Shown here piece by piece: positions 1 to 6,414 of a DNA stretch of 6,778 bases. The notes under the pieces were generated by a model, which had not been told where the DNA came from, did no database searches, and saw only the letters and a list, made by a program, of their open reading frames with translations. Numbering within the stretch: the stretch's first letter is position 1; every line of letters begins with the position of its first letter. The stretch lies in the NCBI GenBank assembly GCA_964384625.1, contig CAYLNH010000339.1:1-6778 (forward strand), written 5' to 3'. A program made the translations under genes and the position numbers. The stretch is from CAYLNH01 sp964384625. Its GTDB lineage: Bacteria > Verrucomicrobiota > Lentisphaeria > JABSQK01.

Positions 1-157
1 CACGGAAAAGACATTGCCTGTCCCAAGATCATCTTAATTCAGCGCCATTCACGGCTACACGGCTTCGTACTACTATTCTGCGGGTTCTTGTTTCTTGTAC
101 AGGCTTTGCTGAGTAACCGATTCTTATCTGGCGATCTACAACTCCCAAGAATCTCCA
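1..157. other. No recognisable feature (left edge)
   Basis: No gene, RNA gene or clear signal is visible here. Open frames on both strands are short, lack ribosome-binding sites and resemble no family I know. The stretch ends where the long inverted repeat begins, so it may be the other flank of sequence split by that element. Confidence 0.4.
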
Positions 158-245
158 TCGTTGTCTTGATCGTTGTCCAAAATCGGAGCGAAGCGATACT
201 CCGAATCCGGCAGGGAGCGATGGGAGACAACGATCAAGACAACGA
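158..245. repeat. 20-bp perfect inverted repeat with 48-nt loop
   Basis: Positions 158-177 are the exact reverse complement of 226-245. Each arm carries two copies of a heptamer (CGTTGTC on one strand, GACAACG on the other) separated by five bases, so the element holds four copies. The loop has a smaller stem, CGGAG (184-188) with CTCCG. As RNA it would be a long, stable hairpin. Neither side has a U-tract, so it is not a standard intrinsic terminator. It lies downstream of the FmdE gene and directly before a coding-like gene remnant. It could be a short non-autonomous element, a RAYT-type or dispersed repeat, or a barrier between convergent transcripts. The sequence does not decide between these. 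Confidence 0.75.
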
Positions 246-247
246 CG

Positions 248-415
248 TTGGATGTGGATCAGTTTTGGTGCGGCCAACGGTCGCGCCAAGACATCTTCGG
301 TGAGCCGTCGCGTGTGCCCGCGCATGTGAGCACGCTCAACTTCGCCTTGATGAAGTGCTTCGACCAGGCCATCGCCGACCGTGAGCGCTATTGCCGGGAA
401 AACTCGTCCCGCTGA
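248..415 (+). pseudogene. 3' fragment of an unrecognised gene
   Basis: About 55 codons are open from the end of the inverted repeat to a TGA at 413-415. Third codon positions are strongly G/C, and the peptide (starting LDVDQFW, later STLNFALMKCFDQ, ending CRENSSR) has a natural globular composition with Trp, Phe, Tyr, Met and Asn. This looks like the genuine C-terminal end of a protein. There is no start codon with a ribosome-binding site after the repeat, and the frame upstream runs through the repeat to a stop. The 5' part of the gene therefore appears to be missing or displaced. I do not recognise the family. It could still be a chance open frame. Confidence 0.35.
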
Positions 416-446
416 CAATTTCATCTCCCCGTCCCACACTTGGTGA

Positions 447-1037
447 TCAGCCTTGCGCCGCGCATTCGCAGCAAAGTTCGCGGTCGTGGACGACGGTCAG
501 GCGGGTTGCCATGACGCGCTCGCCGCATTGCTCGCAGGCGTGCGATTCGAATATGCGGGCGCGTTCGGGTGGCGTGATTGCCGGCGGCGAACAGCGCAGG
601 AACTCGTCTGCCGGCAGTGTCAGCAGCCGTTGGATGCGCCGGTCCAGAATGTCGCGTTGCTCGGCCTGCTCGCCCGGCGTCTTTTTCGTTTTTTTAAACA
701 GCTCCACCAGTCGCGGGTCATCGGGGTCGTCCAGATGAACCGGTTCGGCATAGATTCGCAGGCCCTTTCCCGTGTCGCGGTTGAAGAAGGTGTAGGCGTG
801 CTTGCCGTGATCTCGGAAGACCAGGTTGCCCTTGCCGAAGGTGCAGCCGCAGACCAGTTGAACGGCGTCGACCGCGCAGGAGTCATTCTGCACGACGGCG
901 ACGAATTCCTCGTCTTCGGCGCGTGTATCGGCCAGTTGTTCAAGGGCGCAGACGGCGACGCGGTAGCCGATGGCCAGTCCCGGACAGGCATGTCCGTGGA
1001 AGGTGACCGCGTCGTCAAAGGAAGCGATGGTTTTCAT
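447..1037 (-). CDS. FmdE-family protein with C-terminal zinc-ribbon-like motif
   Basis: The 196-residue protein carries the FmdE hallmarks. FHGHACPG lies at residues 13-20, NDSCAVDAVQ follows near 51-60, and CGCTFGKGNL lies at 63-72. The clustered His and Cys residues (H14, H16, C18, C54, C63, C65) are plausible metal ligands. The C-terminal tail has CEQC at 168-171 and C189/C192, which fits a four-Cys zinc ribbon, an arrangement found in many FmdE proteins. The family is named after a protein co-purified with molybdenum formylmethanofuran dehydrogenase in methanogens, but most bacterial members have no established function. No signal peptide is visible, so a cytoplasmic location is likely. 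The ATG is preceded by only a weak GAGAG. The gene lies 166 bp beyond ecfT on the same strand, behind a repeat array. Its neighbours suggest handling of an imported metal or metallocofactor, which is inference. Confidence 0.85.
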   Translation of the reverse strand: MKTIASFDDAVTFHGHACPGLAIGYRVAVCALEQLADTRAEDEEFVAVVQNDSCAVDAVQLVCGCTFGKGNLVFRDHGKHAYTFFNRDTGKGLRIYAEPVHLDDPDDPRLVELFKKTKKTPGEQAEQRDILDRRIQRLLTLPADEFLRCSPPAITPPERARIFESHACEQCGERVMATRLTVVHDRELCCECAAQG

Positions 1038-1048
1038 GGTGAACTCTC

Positions 1049-1190
1049 GAGTGTTGGAGTGTTGGAGTGTTGGAGTGTTGGAGCCGCCGTCGGCAAGGCT
1101 ATGGCGCCCAAGGTGGAGTGTTGGAGTGTTGGAGTGTTGGAGCCGCCGTCGGCAAGGCTATGGCGCCCAAGGTGGAGTGATGAAGTGATG
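1049..1190. repeat. Composite tandem repeat: octamer runs plus 35-bp block, duplicated as 59 bp
   Basis: Four copies of GAGTGTTG occupy 1049-1080, followed by a 35-bp block (1081-1115). Three more octamers (1116-1139) and an identical 35-bp block (1140-1174) follow, then two decayed octamers GAGTGATG and AAGTGATG (1175-1190). Positions 1057-1115 and 1116-1174 are therefore a perfect 59-bp tandem duplication. The 35-bp block is GC-rich with short dyads. The array fills the gap between ecfT and the FmdE gene and stops 11 bp before the FmdE start codon. No promoter is evident within it. Octamer repeats of this type read as VLECWSVG-like peptides and, from memory, are dispersed in PVC-group genomes. 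Confidence 0.92.
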
Positions 1191-1203
1191 GGAGGCAGCC
1201 GGC

Positions 1204-1926
1204 TCATTTCAGGAATTGTGGGGCGATGATGAGGATCAGGGCGAGAGCCAACACCGCGGCGTCGGTCAGGCCGCGCACCGGGGGCTCCCGTCGCCGACGG
1301 CTGGTCCAGGAGAAATGCCGAATCTCCAGGCTCAACGCCATCTCATGAGCCAGCCGCATATGCGACAGCAGTAACGGGATGAAGATCGGCAACAGATTAC
1401 GTGGATCCATCAGCCCGCGCCACCGCAGGCCGCGACAGCGCTGGACCTCGACGATTCGCCGGCATTCCTGCAGACTCAGCGGCAGGAACCGGACGATCGT
1501 AGCAAGGAAGAGCACCGCCCGGTCCGGCAATCGCAGACTGCGCAGCGCCTCCGTCAATTCCCGCAGCGATGTGGTGCGGACCACGATGATGTTGGCCAGC
1601 AGCGTGACTTTCAGCCGCAGGATGAACAATCCGGCGTCGTGCAGCGCCAGCGGCCAGGCCGTCGACCATTCCCCCGTCTGCTCGTAGGCGGCGACGAGAA
1701 AGAGCGCCGCAGAAAACGGCAGACCCGCCAGCCCGAGCAGCAGCAGCCATTTGAAGAAGCCGAGATCAACGCGGGTGACGAACAGCAACGCTGCCAGGGC
1801 GGCGGCCAGCCAGCCGAGCGTCGGCAGCGAGTCGATCCAGAACACATGAAAGGTCAACGCCGCAAAGAGGCCGAGCTTCGGCAGCGGGCTGAGTCCCAGC
1901 CAGGGTCGATTTGCATCAGTCGTCAT
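1204..1926 (-). CDS. ecfT: ECF transporter transmembrane scaffold (EcfT)
   Basis: This 240-residue hydrophobic protein has the EcfT pattern: an N-terminal membrane block (about residues 15-80), a further hydrophobic region around 95-115, a cytoplasmic helical domain (about 120-210) and a C-terminal membrane segment (about 222-238). EcfT joins the S component to the ATPases through two short coupling motifs, usually Ala-Arg-Gly. Here the first site reads VEVQRCRG (159-166). The second is LEIRHF (200-205), so both depart from the usual residues. The ATG at 1926 has a GGAG (1934-1937) seven bases upstream, and the gene overlaps the ATPase stop by 11 bp, implying translational coupling. As in many ECF modules, it pairs with a dedicated ATPase, here a fused one. 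Assignment is by topology, motif positions and context. Confidence 0.88.
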   Translation of the reverse strand: MTTDANRPWLGLSPLPKLGLFAALTFHVFWIDSLPTLGWLAAALAALLFVTRVDLGFFKWLLLLGLAGLPFSAALFLVAAYEQTGEWSTAWPLALHDAGLFILRLKVTLLANIIVVRTTSLRELTEALRSLRLPDRAVLFLATIVRFLPLSLQECRRIVEVQRCRGLRWRGLMDPRNLLPIFIPLLLSHMRLAHEMALSLEIRHFSWTSRRRREPPVRGLTDAAVLALALILIIAPQFLK

Positions 1927-3265
1927 ACCCGCGCTCCGTCAACCGTCCCTGTTCCAGGTGCAGTCGCCGGGCAGCGGTTGCCCGGGCGAAGGCCAGGTCG
2001 TGGGTGGCCAGAAGAATGGTCGCGCCGTCGTCCGCGTGTTTCCGCAGTTGCTGCTGCAGGCGACCCAGATTGTCGTAATCGAGGCCGACGGTCGGTTCGT
2101 CGAGGCAGAGTACCGGCGGCCGGCCGACCAGGATCGAGGCGAGCGCCAGCCGCCGTTTTTCGCCGTAACTCAAAGACATCGGCAGGCGCTCGGCGGCATC
2201 CTCCAGGCCAACCGCCTGAAGGGCGGCGGCAATCCGGCGATCACGTTCGGCGCCGGCAACCGCCTGGTTCTTGAGTATAAAGCCGCATTCGGCCCTGACG
2301 GTCGGCGCGAAGAGCTGTTGGTCCGGGTCCTGCAGTACGAGCCCGACCCGGTCCAGCCGCCGGCCGCCGCCGGCCAGACGGATGCTGCCGGCCGTCGGTT
2401 TCAGGAGGTCCTTCAGCAGTCGCAGCAAGGTGGTCTTGCCGGCGCCGTTCGGCCCGGTCAACGCGACGATTTCACCGGCATGCAGAGTGAAGCCGGCGGC
2501 ATCCAGGATGACTTGTTCGGCAAAGGAAAACGAGAGCTCTGCAGCGGTCAGCAGAGCTGGTCCCGGGGTGGTGACGGGCAAGGCCGGCAGTGTTTGCGGC
2601 GGTTCATCGCCGGTCTGCCGCCGGCCGTTGGCCAGTCGCAGCACCTCGGACGCCCAGGGATCCAGGCGCTCCCGGTCATGATCGATCAGGAGCAGGGTGG
2701 TCCCTTGTTGCGAGACCTCCGCCAGCAGCTCAAACAGGCGGTCGGCGGCGTCGGGATCGAGGAAATTCGTTGGTTCGTCCAGCAGCAGGACCTGCGGCCG
2801 GATGGCAAGCATGGCGGCGATGGAGACGCGTTGTTTCATGCCGTGCGAGAGTTGGTCGAGGGGGCGGTCGGCGACGTCGGTCAGCTGCCAATCGTCAAGC
2901 AGTCGGCTGCAGGTTGACCGGACTTCCGCCGCGGGGCGGCCGAGGCTTTCGGGTCCGAGCGCGACCTCCTCGCGGGCGGTACGGCAGAAGAGCTGGGTCG
3001 CGGGGTTCTGCAGTACGACACCGGCGAATCCCGGGTAATCGGCGTTGATGCACTCGCGGCCGTTGAGCTGCAGACTGCCGGAACTCCGTCCCAGCAGCGC
3101 CTGTCGGTGGACGCCGCAGAAGTGGAAGCCCAAGGTGGTCTTGCCCGAGCCCGATGGTCCGACCAGCGCCAGACGTGTGCCGGGGGCGATGTCGACATCG
3201 ATGCCCGACAGGATGCGTTTGTCGGAATCACCCGCGACGAAACCAAGTTGCCGCGTCCGGATCAT
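1916..3265 (-). CDS. Fused double ATP-binding subunit of an ECF transporter (CbiO/EcfA type)
   Basis: The 449-residue protein contains two complete ABC nucleotide-binding domains in tandem. Domain 1 has Walker A GPSGSGKTT (36-44), Q-loop Gln86, signature LSHGM (139-143), Walker B with D163-E164 and switch His196. Domain 2 has Walker A GPNGAGKTT (271-279), Q-loop Gln312, signature LSYGE (365-369), Walker B D389-E390 and His422. Both sites keep the residues needed for ATP hydrolysis, although neither signature is the classic LSGGQ. One chain therefore replaces the EcfA1/EcfA2 pair, as in other fused ECF ATPases. I chose the ATG at 3265 because it overlaps the S-component stop as ATGA and the ABC fold starts right after it. 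The open frame extends upstream to 3406, but that part encodes an Arg-rich shadow of the S-component gene. Confidence 0.92.
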   Translation of the reverse strand: MIRTRQLGFVAGDSDKRILSGIDVDIAPGTRLALVGPSGSGKTTLGFHFCGVHRQALLGRSSGSLQLNGRECINADYPGFAGVVLQNPATQLFCRTAREEVALGPESLGRPAAEVRSTCSRLLDDWQLTDVADRPLDQLSHGMKQRVSIAAMLAIRPQVLLLDEPTNFLDPDAADRLFELLAEVSQQGTTLLLIDHDRERLDPWASEVLRLANGRRQTGDEPPQTLPALPVTTPGPALLTAAELSFSFAEQVILDAAGFTLHAGEIVALTGPNGAGKTTLLRLLKDLLKPTAGSIRLAGGGRRLDRVGLVLQDPDQQLFAPTVRAECGFILKNQAVAGAERDRRIAAALQAVGLEDAAERLPMSLSYGEKRRLALASILVGRPPVLCLDEPTVGLDYDNLGRLQQQLRKHADDGATILLATHDLAFARATAARRLHLEQGRLTERGYDD

Positions 3266-3843
3266 GTTGTGGCCCGGATGCGCCTGGTCAGCTGCAGGTC
3301 CGCAATCCGGTGCCAGACGACCAGTGCGAGCGCCGCGCCGATCACGTTGATCACCACACTGAGCAGCGTGCCGACGCCGAAGACGATCTGTGTTACGCGC
3401 TGCCACGGCAGTCCCATGGCGACCTTCAGCGCGATCATCACGATCATACCCACGATGCCGCCGGCAACGGCGGCGACGTAGACCCGCAGCCGCGGGGTTC
3501 GGCGCATGACGGAGAAGATCGTATCGTAGGCGAGCCCCTGGGCGACGGCGGGCAGCAGTTTGAGAAAGCCCGGCAGGCCGAAGGCGCCGGGCATCATCCA
3601 GACCGCCAGCAGGCCCCAGGCGATCTCGTAGATCGTCAGCGTGCCCCAGCGATCCAGCAGCAGGCGGCAGAGCATCATCAGCAGCACGGGCACGATCATA
3701 TCGACGCGGATAATACGGGTGATGCCGGTGGGCGCGAGCAGGTTCTTGGCGACCATGCCAAAAGCGAAATCCAACGCGATCAACGAGGCCAGGAAGACGA
3801 TCTGGATCGTGGTGTATCCGGGTTTTCGTTCGCTGTCGTCCAT
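3262..3843 (-). CDS. Putative ECF transporter S component (substrate-binding membrane protein)
   Basis: This 193-residue protein has about six hydrophobic segments (roughly residues 13-33, 46-62, 69-86, 92-108, 121-142 and 153-178), a typical S-component size and topology. The first segment contains ASLIA (A19-x3-A23, continued to A27), matching the AxxxA helix-packing motif through which group I S components contact EcfT. It lies directly upstream of the ATPase and EcfT genes, so a dedicated module is likely. The S component fixes substrate choice. I cannot match this one to a known specificity such as thiamine, riboflavin, folate, biotin, cobalamin or nickel/cobalt. The ATG begins three bases after the receptor stop codon. 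There is no good ribosome-binding site, so translation probably depends on coupling. The gene's stop overlaps the ATPase start by four bases. Confidence 0.75.
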   Translation of the reverse strand: MDDSERKPGYTTIQIVFLASLIALDFAFGMVAKNLLAPTGITRIIRVDMIVPVLLMMLCRLLLDRWGTLTIYEIAWGLLAVWMMPGAFGLPGFLKLLPAVAQGLAYDTIFSVMRRTPRLRVYVAAVAGGIVGMIVMIALKVAMGLPWQRVTQIVFGVGTLLSVVINVIGAALALVVWHRIADLQLTRRIRATT

Positions 3844-3846
3844 GAA

Positions 3847-5979
3847 TCAGAAGCGGTATTCCACGGCGGCCCGGAACTGTCGGCCGGCGTTGTGTGCGGT
3901 CAGGTCGTAGGGCACGCCGCCGGCCAGTTCAGAGCCGGTCGCCGTGTTTGTGTCGTCGTCGTCCAGAAGGTTATGGATGTCCAGGGAGACGGTGAAGTTC
4001 TCGCCGAGTTCCTTCCAGAACTTGACGTCGACCAGCACGTAAGTGTTGGTTTCGTAGTCGGTCGAGTTGATGTCGTCGGTGTAGTACTTGCCTTTGATCG
4101 TCAAGTTCAGATTGGTATTGACCCAGGGATTTCGCCAGTTGCAGCCGAGGTTGCCGCAATGCCGCGGGGCGTTGCGCAGTTCTCTGCCTTCGAGGTCGGC
4201 GGCGCCGGCGAAGTTGGGGATGTCGTACTCGAGGATTTCCGAGCGGGTGAAACTGTAGTTGGCGTAGAGATCCAGGTTTCGCCGCCAGGTCCGCTGCCAG
4301 GAAAGTTCAAAACCGAAGATCTGGACTTCACTGACATTCTGTTTGATCTGATAGTTCCGTGTAGCCCAATAGCCCATGGCAGCGACCGGGATGCCGGTAT
4401 CGATGTAATAGAGGAAATCCCGGCCGCGCGAATAGAAAACGGCGAAGCCGGTCTTCGTGTCCGGTGCTGGTTTCCAGTCGGTGCCGAGTTCCACGGTGTC
4501 GATGGTCTCGGGGTCGAGCTCAGGGTTGGCGATCTTGGGGCCGACGTATTGCCAGCCGGTGCGGCAGAGGTCGTCCAACTCAGGGGCGCGGAAGCCGCGG
4601 GCATAAGAGACATACGAACTGAGTTGCGGGTTGAAATGCCAACGCGCGGCCAGTCGCGGGCTCCAGGCGTGCCAGCTCCGGTCCGCCGGAGGATTGGCGG
4701 CAATGTAACCGGCAAACAGATGCCCCGGGTCACTGCTCATCGCGCCGTCGTAGAACTTGGCGTAATCCCAACGCAACCCCAGGTTCAATTCGAAATTGTC
4801 GTCGGCAAACCAGGTGTCCTGCACGTAGAGTCCGTAAAAGCGCATATCGCCTTCGTTCTTGATATAGCCCGGGCCCGGTTCGTCGATATCCTGCGCTTCG
4901 ACGCTGCCCTCCTTGTAGTCGAAACCGAAGACCAGAAGATTGCCGGGCGACGTCCACCAGGAAACGTGCGACAGCAGGCCGTAGTCGCGCCGGTCGGAAT
5001 CGACATCCGTATCCGGGCGCGGCGCCGGACGGTCGTAAAGCTTGTAGTAATGCTCCAGTTGATGGAAAACACTTGCTTCCCAGTGGACGATGTCGTCGCC
5101 GCCGTATACCCGGGCCTTGTAGAAGTCGGTGGTGAAATGGCGGTACTCACCGGAACTGTCGTTGTCGCCGCGCCGGCCTTCACTGCGCCGGTCGTAATAA
5201 TGGCGATAGGCGAAATCAACGCCGCTGTGTTCGTCGAAGGAGTAGCCGAAACGCGGCATCACCGACCACTCGGTCAGATACAGACTCGTCTCGTCCTCGG
5301 CCGGAGACGCCAGCCGCGCCCGGTTGTAATCGGACATGCCTTCGTGGCCGTTGGTGTCCAGGTACATGCCGGTGCAGTCGAACCACCAGCCCCGCGTGGC
5401 GTCAGCCGCTGCTGACAGATTGAATCGGTTGCCCCAGGTGTCGTGACTGCCGCCGAACAGCGTGCCCGAACCGTGGACGCCCGCGGCGGGACGACGCGTG
5501 ATCAGGTTGATCACGCCGCCCATGGCGTAACTGCCGTACATCGCCGAACCCGGGCCGCGAAGCACTTCGATCCGCGCCAGATTGTCGCTCAACAGGCTGT
5601 TCCAGTTGACGTCGCCGTTGTCCGTCTTGTTCAGCGGCACACCGTCCTGCAGCACCAGAACCCGGCCCTGTTCGAACGAACCCAGACCGCGCATGCCGAC
5701 CACCGGCCGCATGTCACTGATGCTGTTCCGCTGCACATTGATGCCCGGCAGGCGCTGCAGCAATTCGTCCACCTTCTGATGCGGCTGTGTTTCGATCGCC
5801 TCCCGGTCGATCACTGAAATGCTCCCGGGATAGCGATCCGCGGCGATTTCCTTCTTCGTGGCGGTGACAACGACAGGCGCCAGCCGGTTGACCGGTCGTT
5901 TTGCGGACGGTTCATTATCATCAGCAACCAGGATAGCAGTGAGTAACAGCAACAGACAACAGCAGCGAAGCATGGACAT
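3847..5979 (-). CDS. TonB-dependent outer-membrane receptor
   Basis: With the ATG at 5979 the protein has 710 residues, normal for the family. A short signal peptide (MSMLRCCC, then a Leu-rich core) probably ends near Ala19. A TonB-box-like VVVTAT follows at 36-41. The plug domain spans about 43-165 and includes MRGLG (96-100), VLQDGVPLN and the conserved RIEVLRGPGSAMYGSYAMGG stretch near 136-155. The rest is a beta barrel ending in a terminal Phe (EYRF), the usual signal for BAM-mediated assembly. The barrel resembles BtuB/siderophore-type receptors in general layout, but nothing visible fixes the ligand. An in-frame TTG at 6003 would add eight residues; I prefer 5979 because AAAGGAAG sits seven bases upstream. 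It is the first gene of the operon, so ligand entry, inner-membrane import and FmdE appear co-regulated. Confidence 0.95.
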   Translation of the reverse strand: MSMLRCCCLLLLLTAILVADDNEPSAKRPVNRLAPVVVTATKKEIAADRYPGSISVIDREAIETQPHQKVDELLQRLPGINVQRNSISDMRPVVGMRGLGSFEQGRVLVLQDGVPLNKTDNGDVNWNSLLSDNLARIEVLRGPGSAMYGSYAMGGVINLITRRPAAGVHGSGTLFGGSHDTWGNRFNLSAAADATRGWWFDCTGMYLDTNGHEGMSDYNRARLASPAEDETSLYLTEWSVMPRFGYSFDEHSGVDFAYRHYYDRRSEGRRGDNDSSGEYRHFTTDFYKARVYGGDDIVHWEASVFHQLEHYYKLYDRPAPRPDTDVDSDRRDYGLLSHVSWWTSPGNLLVFGFDYKEGSVEAQDIDEPGPGYIKNEGDMRFYGLYVQDTWFADDNFELNLGLRWDYAKFYDGAMSSDPGHLFAGYIAANPPADRSWHAWSPRLAARWHFNPQLSSYVSYARGFRAPELDDLCRTGWQYVGPKIANPELDPETIDTVELGTDWKPAPDTKTGFAVFYSRGRDFLYYIDTGIPVAAMGYWATRNYQIKQNVSEVQIFGFELSWQRTWRRNLDLYANYSFTRSEILEYDIPNFAGAADLEGRELRNAPRHCGNLGCNWRNPWVNTNLNLTIKGKYYTDDINSTDYETNTYVLVDVKFWKELGENFTVSLDIHNLLDDDDTNTATGSELAGGVPYDLTAHNAGRQFRAAVEYRF

Positions 5980-5986
5980 GAGACGT

Positions 5987-5994
5987 CTTCCTTT
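5987..5994 (-). promoter_or_regulatory. Ribosome-binding site of the TonB receptor gene
   Basis: AAAGGAAG on the minus strand is seven bases upstream of the ATG at 5979. It decides the start over the in-frame TTG at 6003, which overlaps no such site. Confidence 0.75.
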
Positions 5995-6011
5995 CGGTCG
6001 CAAACCGCAGT

Positions 6012-6056
6012 AGTATTTCGGGCAACAGAATTATTACGATTCTCAATTTCGTAATA
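6012..6056. promoter_or_regulatory. Candidate operator or leader hairpin with three related half-sites
   Basis: TATTACGA (6032-6039) and TCGTAATA (6049-6056) form a perfect 8-bp dyad with a 9-bp AT-rich spacer. A third related sequence, TATTTCGG (6014-6021), lies 18 bp from the first copy in the same orientation. The group sits just downstream of the predicted transcription start and before the receptor ribosome-binding site. It could be a repressor-binding region. As RNA, the 6050-6058 arm could pair with the dyad partner or, eight of nine bases, with 6012-6020, which allows two exclusive structures. I recognise no regulator that matches it. Confidence 0.5.
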
Positions 6057-6067
6057 CTGAACCCCCA

Positions 6068-6095
6068 AAAATACGCGCCCCGGCGACCGCGTCAA
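6068..6095 (-). promoter_or_regulatory. Sigma70-type promoter of the transport operon
   Basis: The minus strand carries TTGACG (6095-6090), a 16-bp GC-rich spacer and TATTTT (6073-6068). The start would fall near 6062, giving a leader of about 83 nt before the receptor ATG. ACCCCC and GGGGGT flank the promoter as a 6-bp inverted repeat (6061-6066 and 6096-6101), possibly by chance. Position, orientation and fit to the -35/-10 consensus support the call. Confidence 0.6.
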
Positions 6096-6101
6096 GGGGG
6101 T

Positions 6102-6270
6102 GGTTGCGATTATTAATTCACCGCAGAGAAGTGCTACCGGTCTGACGGCTGGCAGGCCCCGGTTCCTCGTGGGGATGAAGGACTGGGCGGCGCAGACCTC
6201 TGGCAGAACCGAGCAGTGTAGTGGCTGTGCCATCCCGACTCAGGTTTCACAGCTTTGTCGTGGAGGTTGA
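6102..6270. other. Intergenic stretch with no supported gene
   Basis: This lies between the divergent minus-strand operon promoter and the plus-strand gene tail. Short open frames exist on both strands, including one of about 31 codons from an ATG at 6175, but none has a ribosome-binding site or recognisable product. TTGACA at 6267-6272 resembles a -35 box for the plus strand, but the matching -10 (TATTGC, 18 bp on) is poor. Confidence 0.4.
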
Positions 6271-6414
6271 CAACAGACGTTGCCCGTCAATATTGCGTAC
6301 GCTGGTGAAGTCGCCACGGCCAAGCTCGACGCTGACATTGTGAACATCGAGAAGCAGCTGAAGCACAGCAGCGACACACAGCCCCTGTTCACACTGCGAT
6401 GGAGGGTGACATGA
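6271..6414 (+). pseudogene. 3' end of an unrecognised gene coupled to the AlbA_2 gene
   Basis: About 47 codons are open from just after a TGA at 6268-6270 to the TGA at 6412-6414. The peptide includes VNIAYAGEVATAKLDADIV and an IEKQLKHSSDTQPLF stretch. Its heptad-like charged segment (LDADIVNIEKQL) resembles a coiled coil, such as the C-terminal end of type I restriction specificity (HsdS) subunits; that comparison is weak. No start codon with a ribosome-binding site is visible. Its stop overlaps the next ATG as ATGA, the arrangement of a true operon partner, which suggests the tail of a formerly longer gene. A frameshift or deletion near 6270 would explain the missing 5' part. Confidence 0.35.
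6401..6406 (+). promoter_or_regulatory. Ribosome-binding site of the AlbA_2 gene
   Basis: GGAGGG is four bases upstream of the ATG at 6411. It supports that start over the in-frame ATG at 6399, which overlaps the site. Confidence 0.7.

Noticed and set aside
158..245. Integron attC site or intrinsic terminator
   Set aside because: There are no recognisable attC core sites and the arms are perfectly paired without the unpaired bases attC sites carry. There is no U-tract on either strand, which argues against a standard terminator.
1958..2917. A 319-codon open frame on the plus strand opposite the ATPase
   Set aside because: It lies opposite a gene with two complete sets of ABC motifs, its product is Gln/Gly/Arg-rich, and no ribosome-binding site or family match supports it.
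3266..3406. N-terminal extension of the ATPase upstream of the ATG at 3265
   Set aside because: The extra 47 codons are an Arg-rich out-of-frame reading of the S-component gene, and the ABC fold starts directly after the ATG that overlaps its stop.
3154..5415. A 753-codon open frame on the plus strand, the longest in the window
   Set aside because: It runs antisense to the S-component gene and most of the receptor gene, which have clear family motifs. Its product is Val/Ala/Gly/Arg-rich low-complexity sequence with no domain, as expected from a stop-poor frame opposite GC-rich genes.
6032..6056. ModE (molybdate regulator) operator
   Set aside because: The half-site TCGTAATA resembles the ModE half-site, which would suit an FmdE operon. 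In ModE sites, however, the CG ends face outward, while here they face inward, and the spacing differs. The similarity is probably superficial.
5979..6062. Known riboswitch (cobalamin, Moco, TPP) in the receptor leader
   Set aside because: The leader is only about 83 nt and none of the conserved boxes of these classes, such as the cobalamin B12 box, is visible.
6267..6296. Plus-strand promoter for the AlbA_2 gene
   Set aside because: TTGACA is a perfect -35 box, but the best -10 (TATTGC, 18-bp spacer) matches only half of the consensus, and the promoter would lie inside the coding-like tail region.
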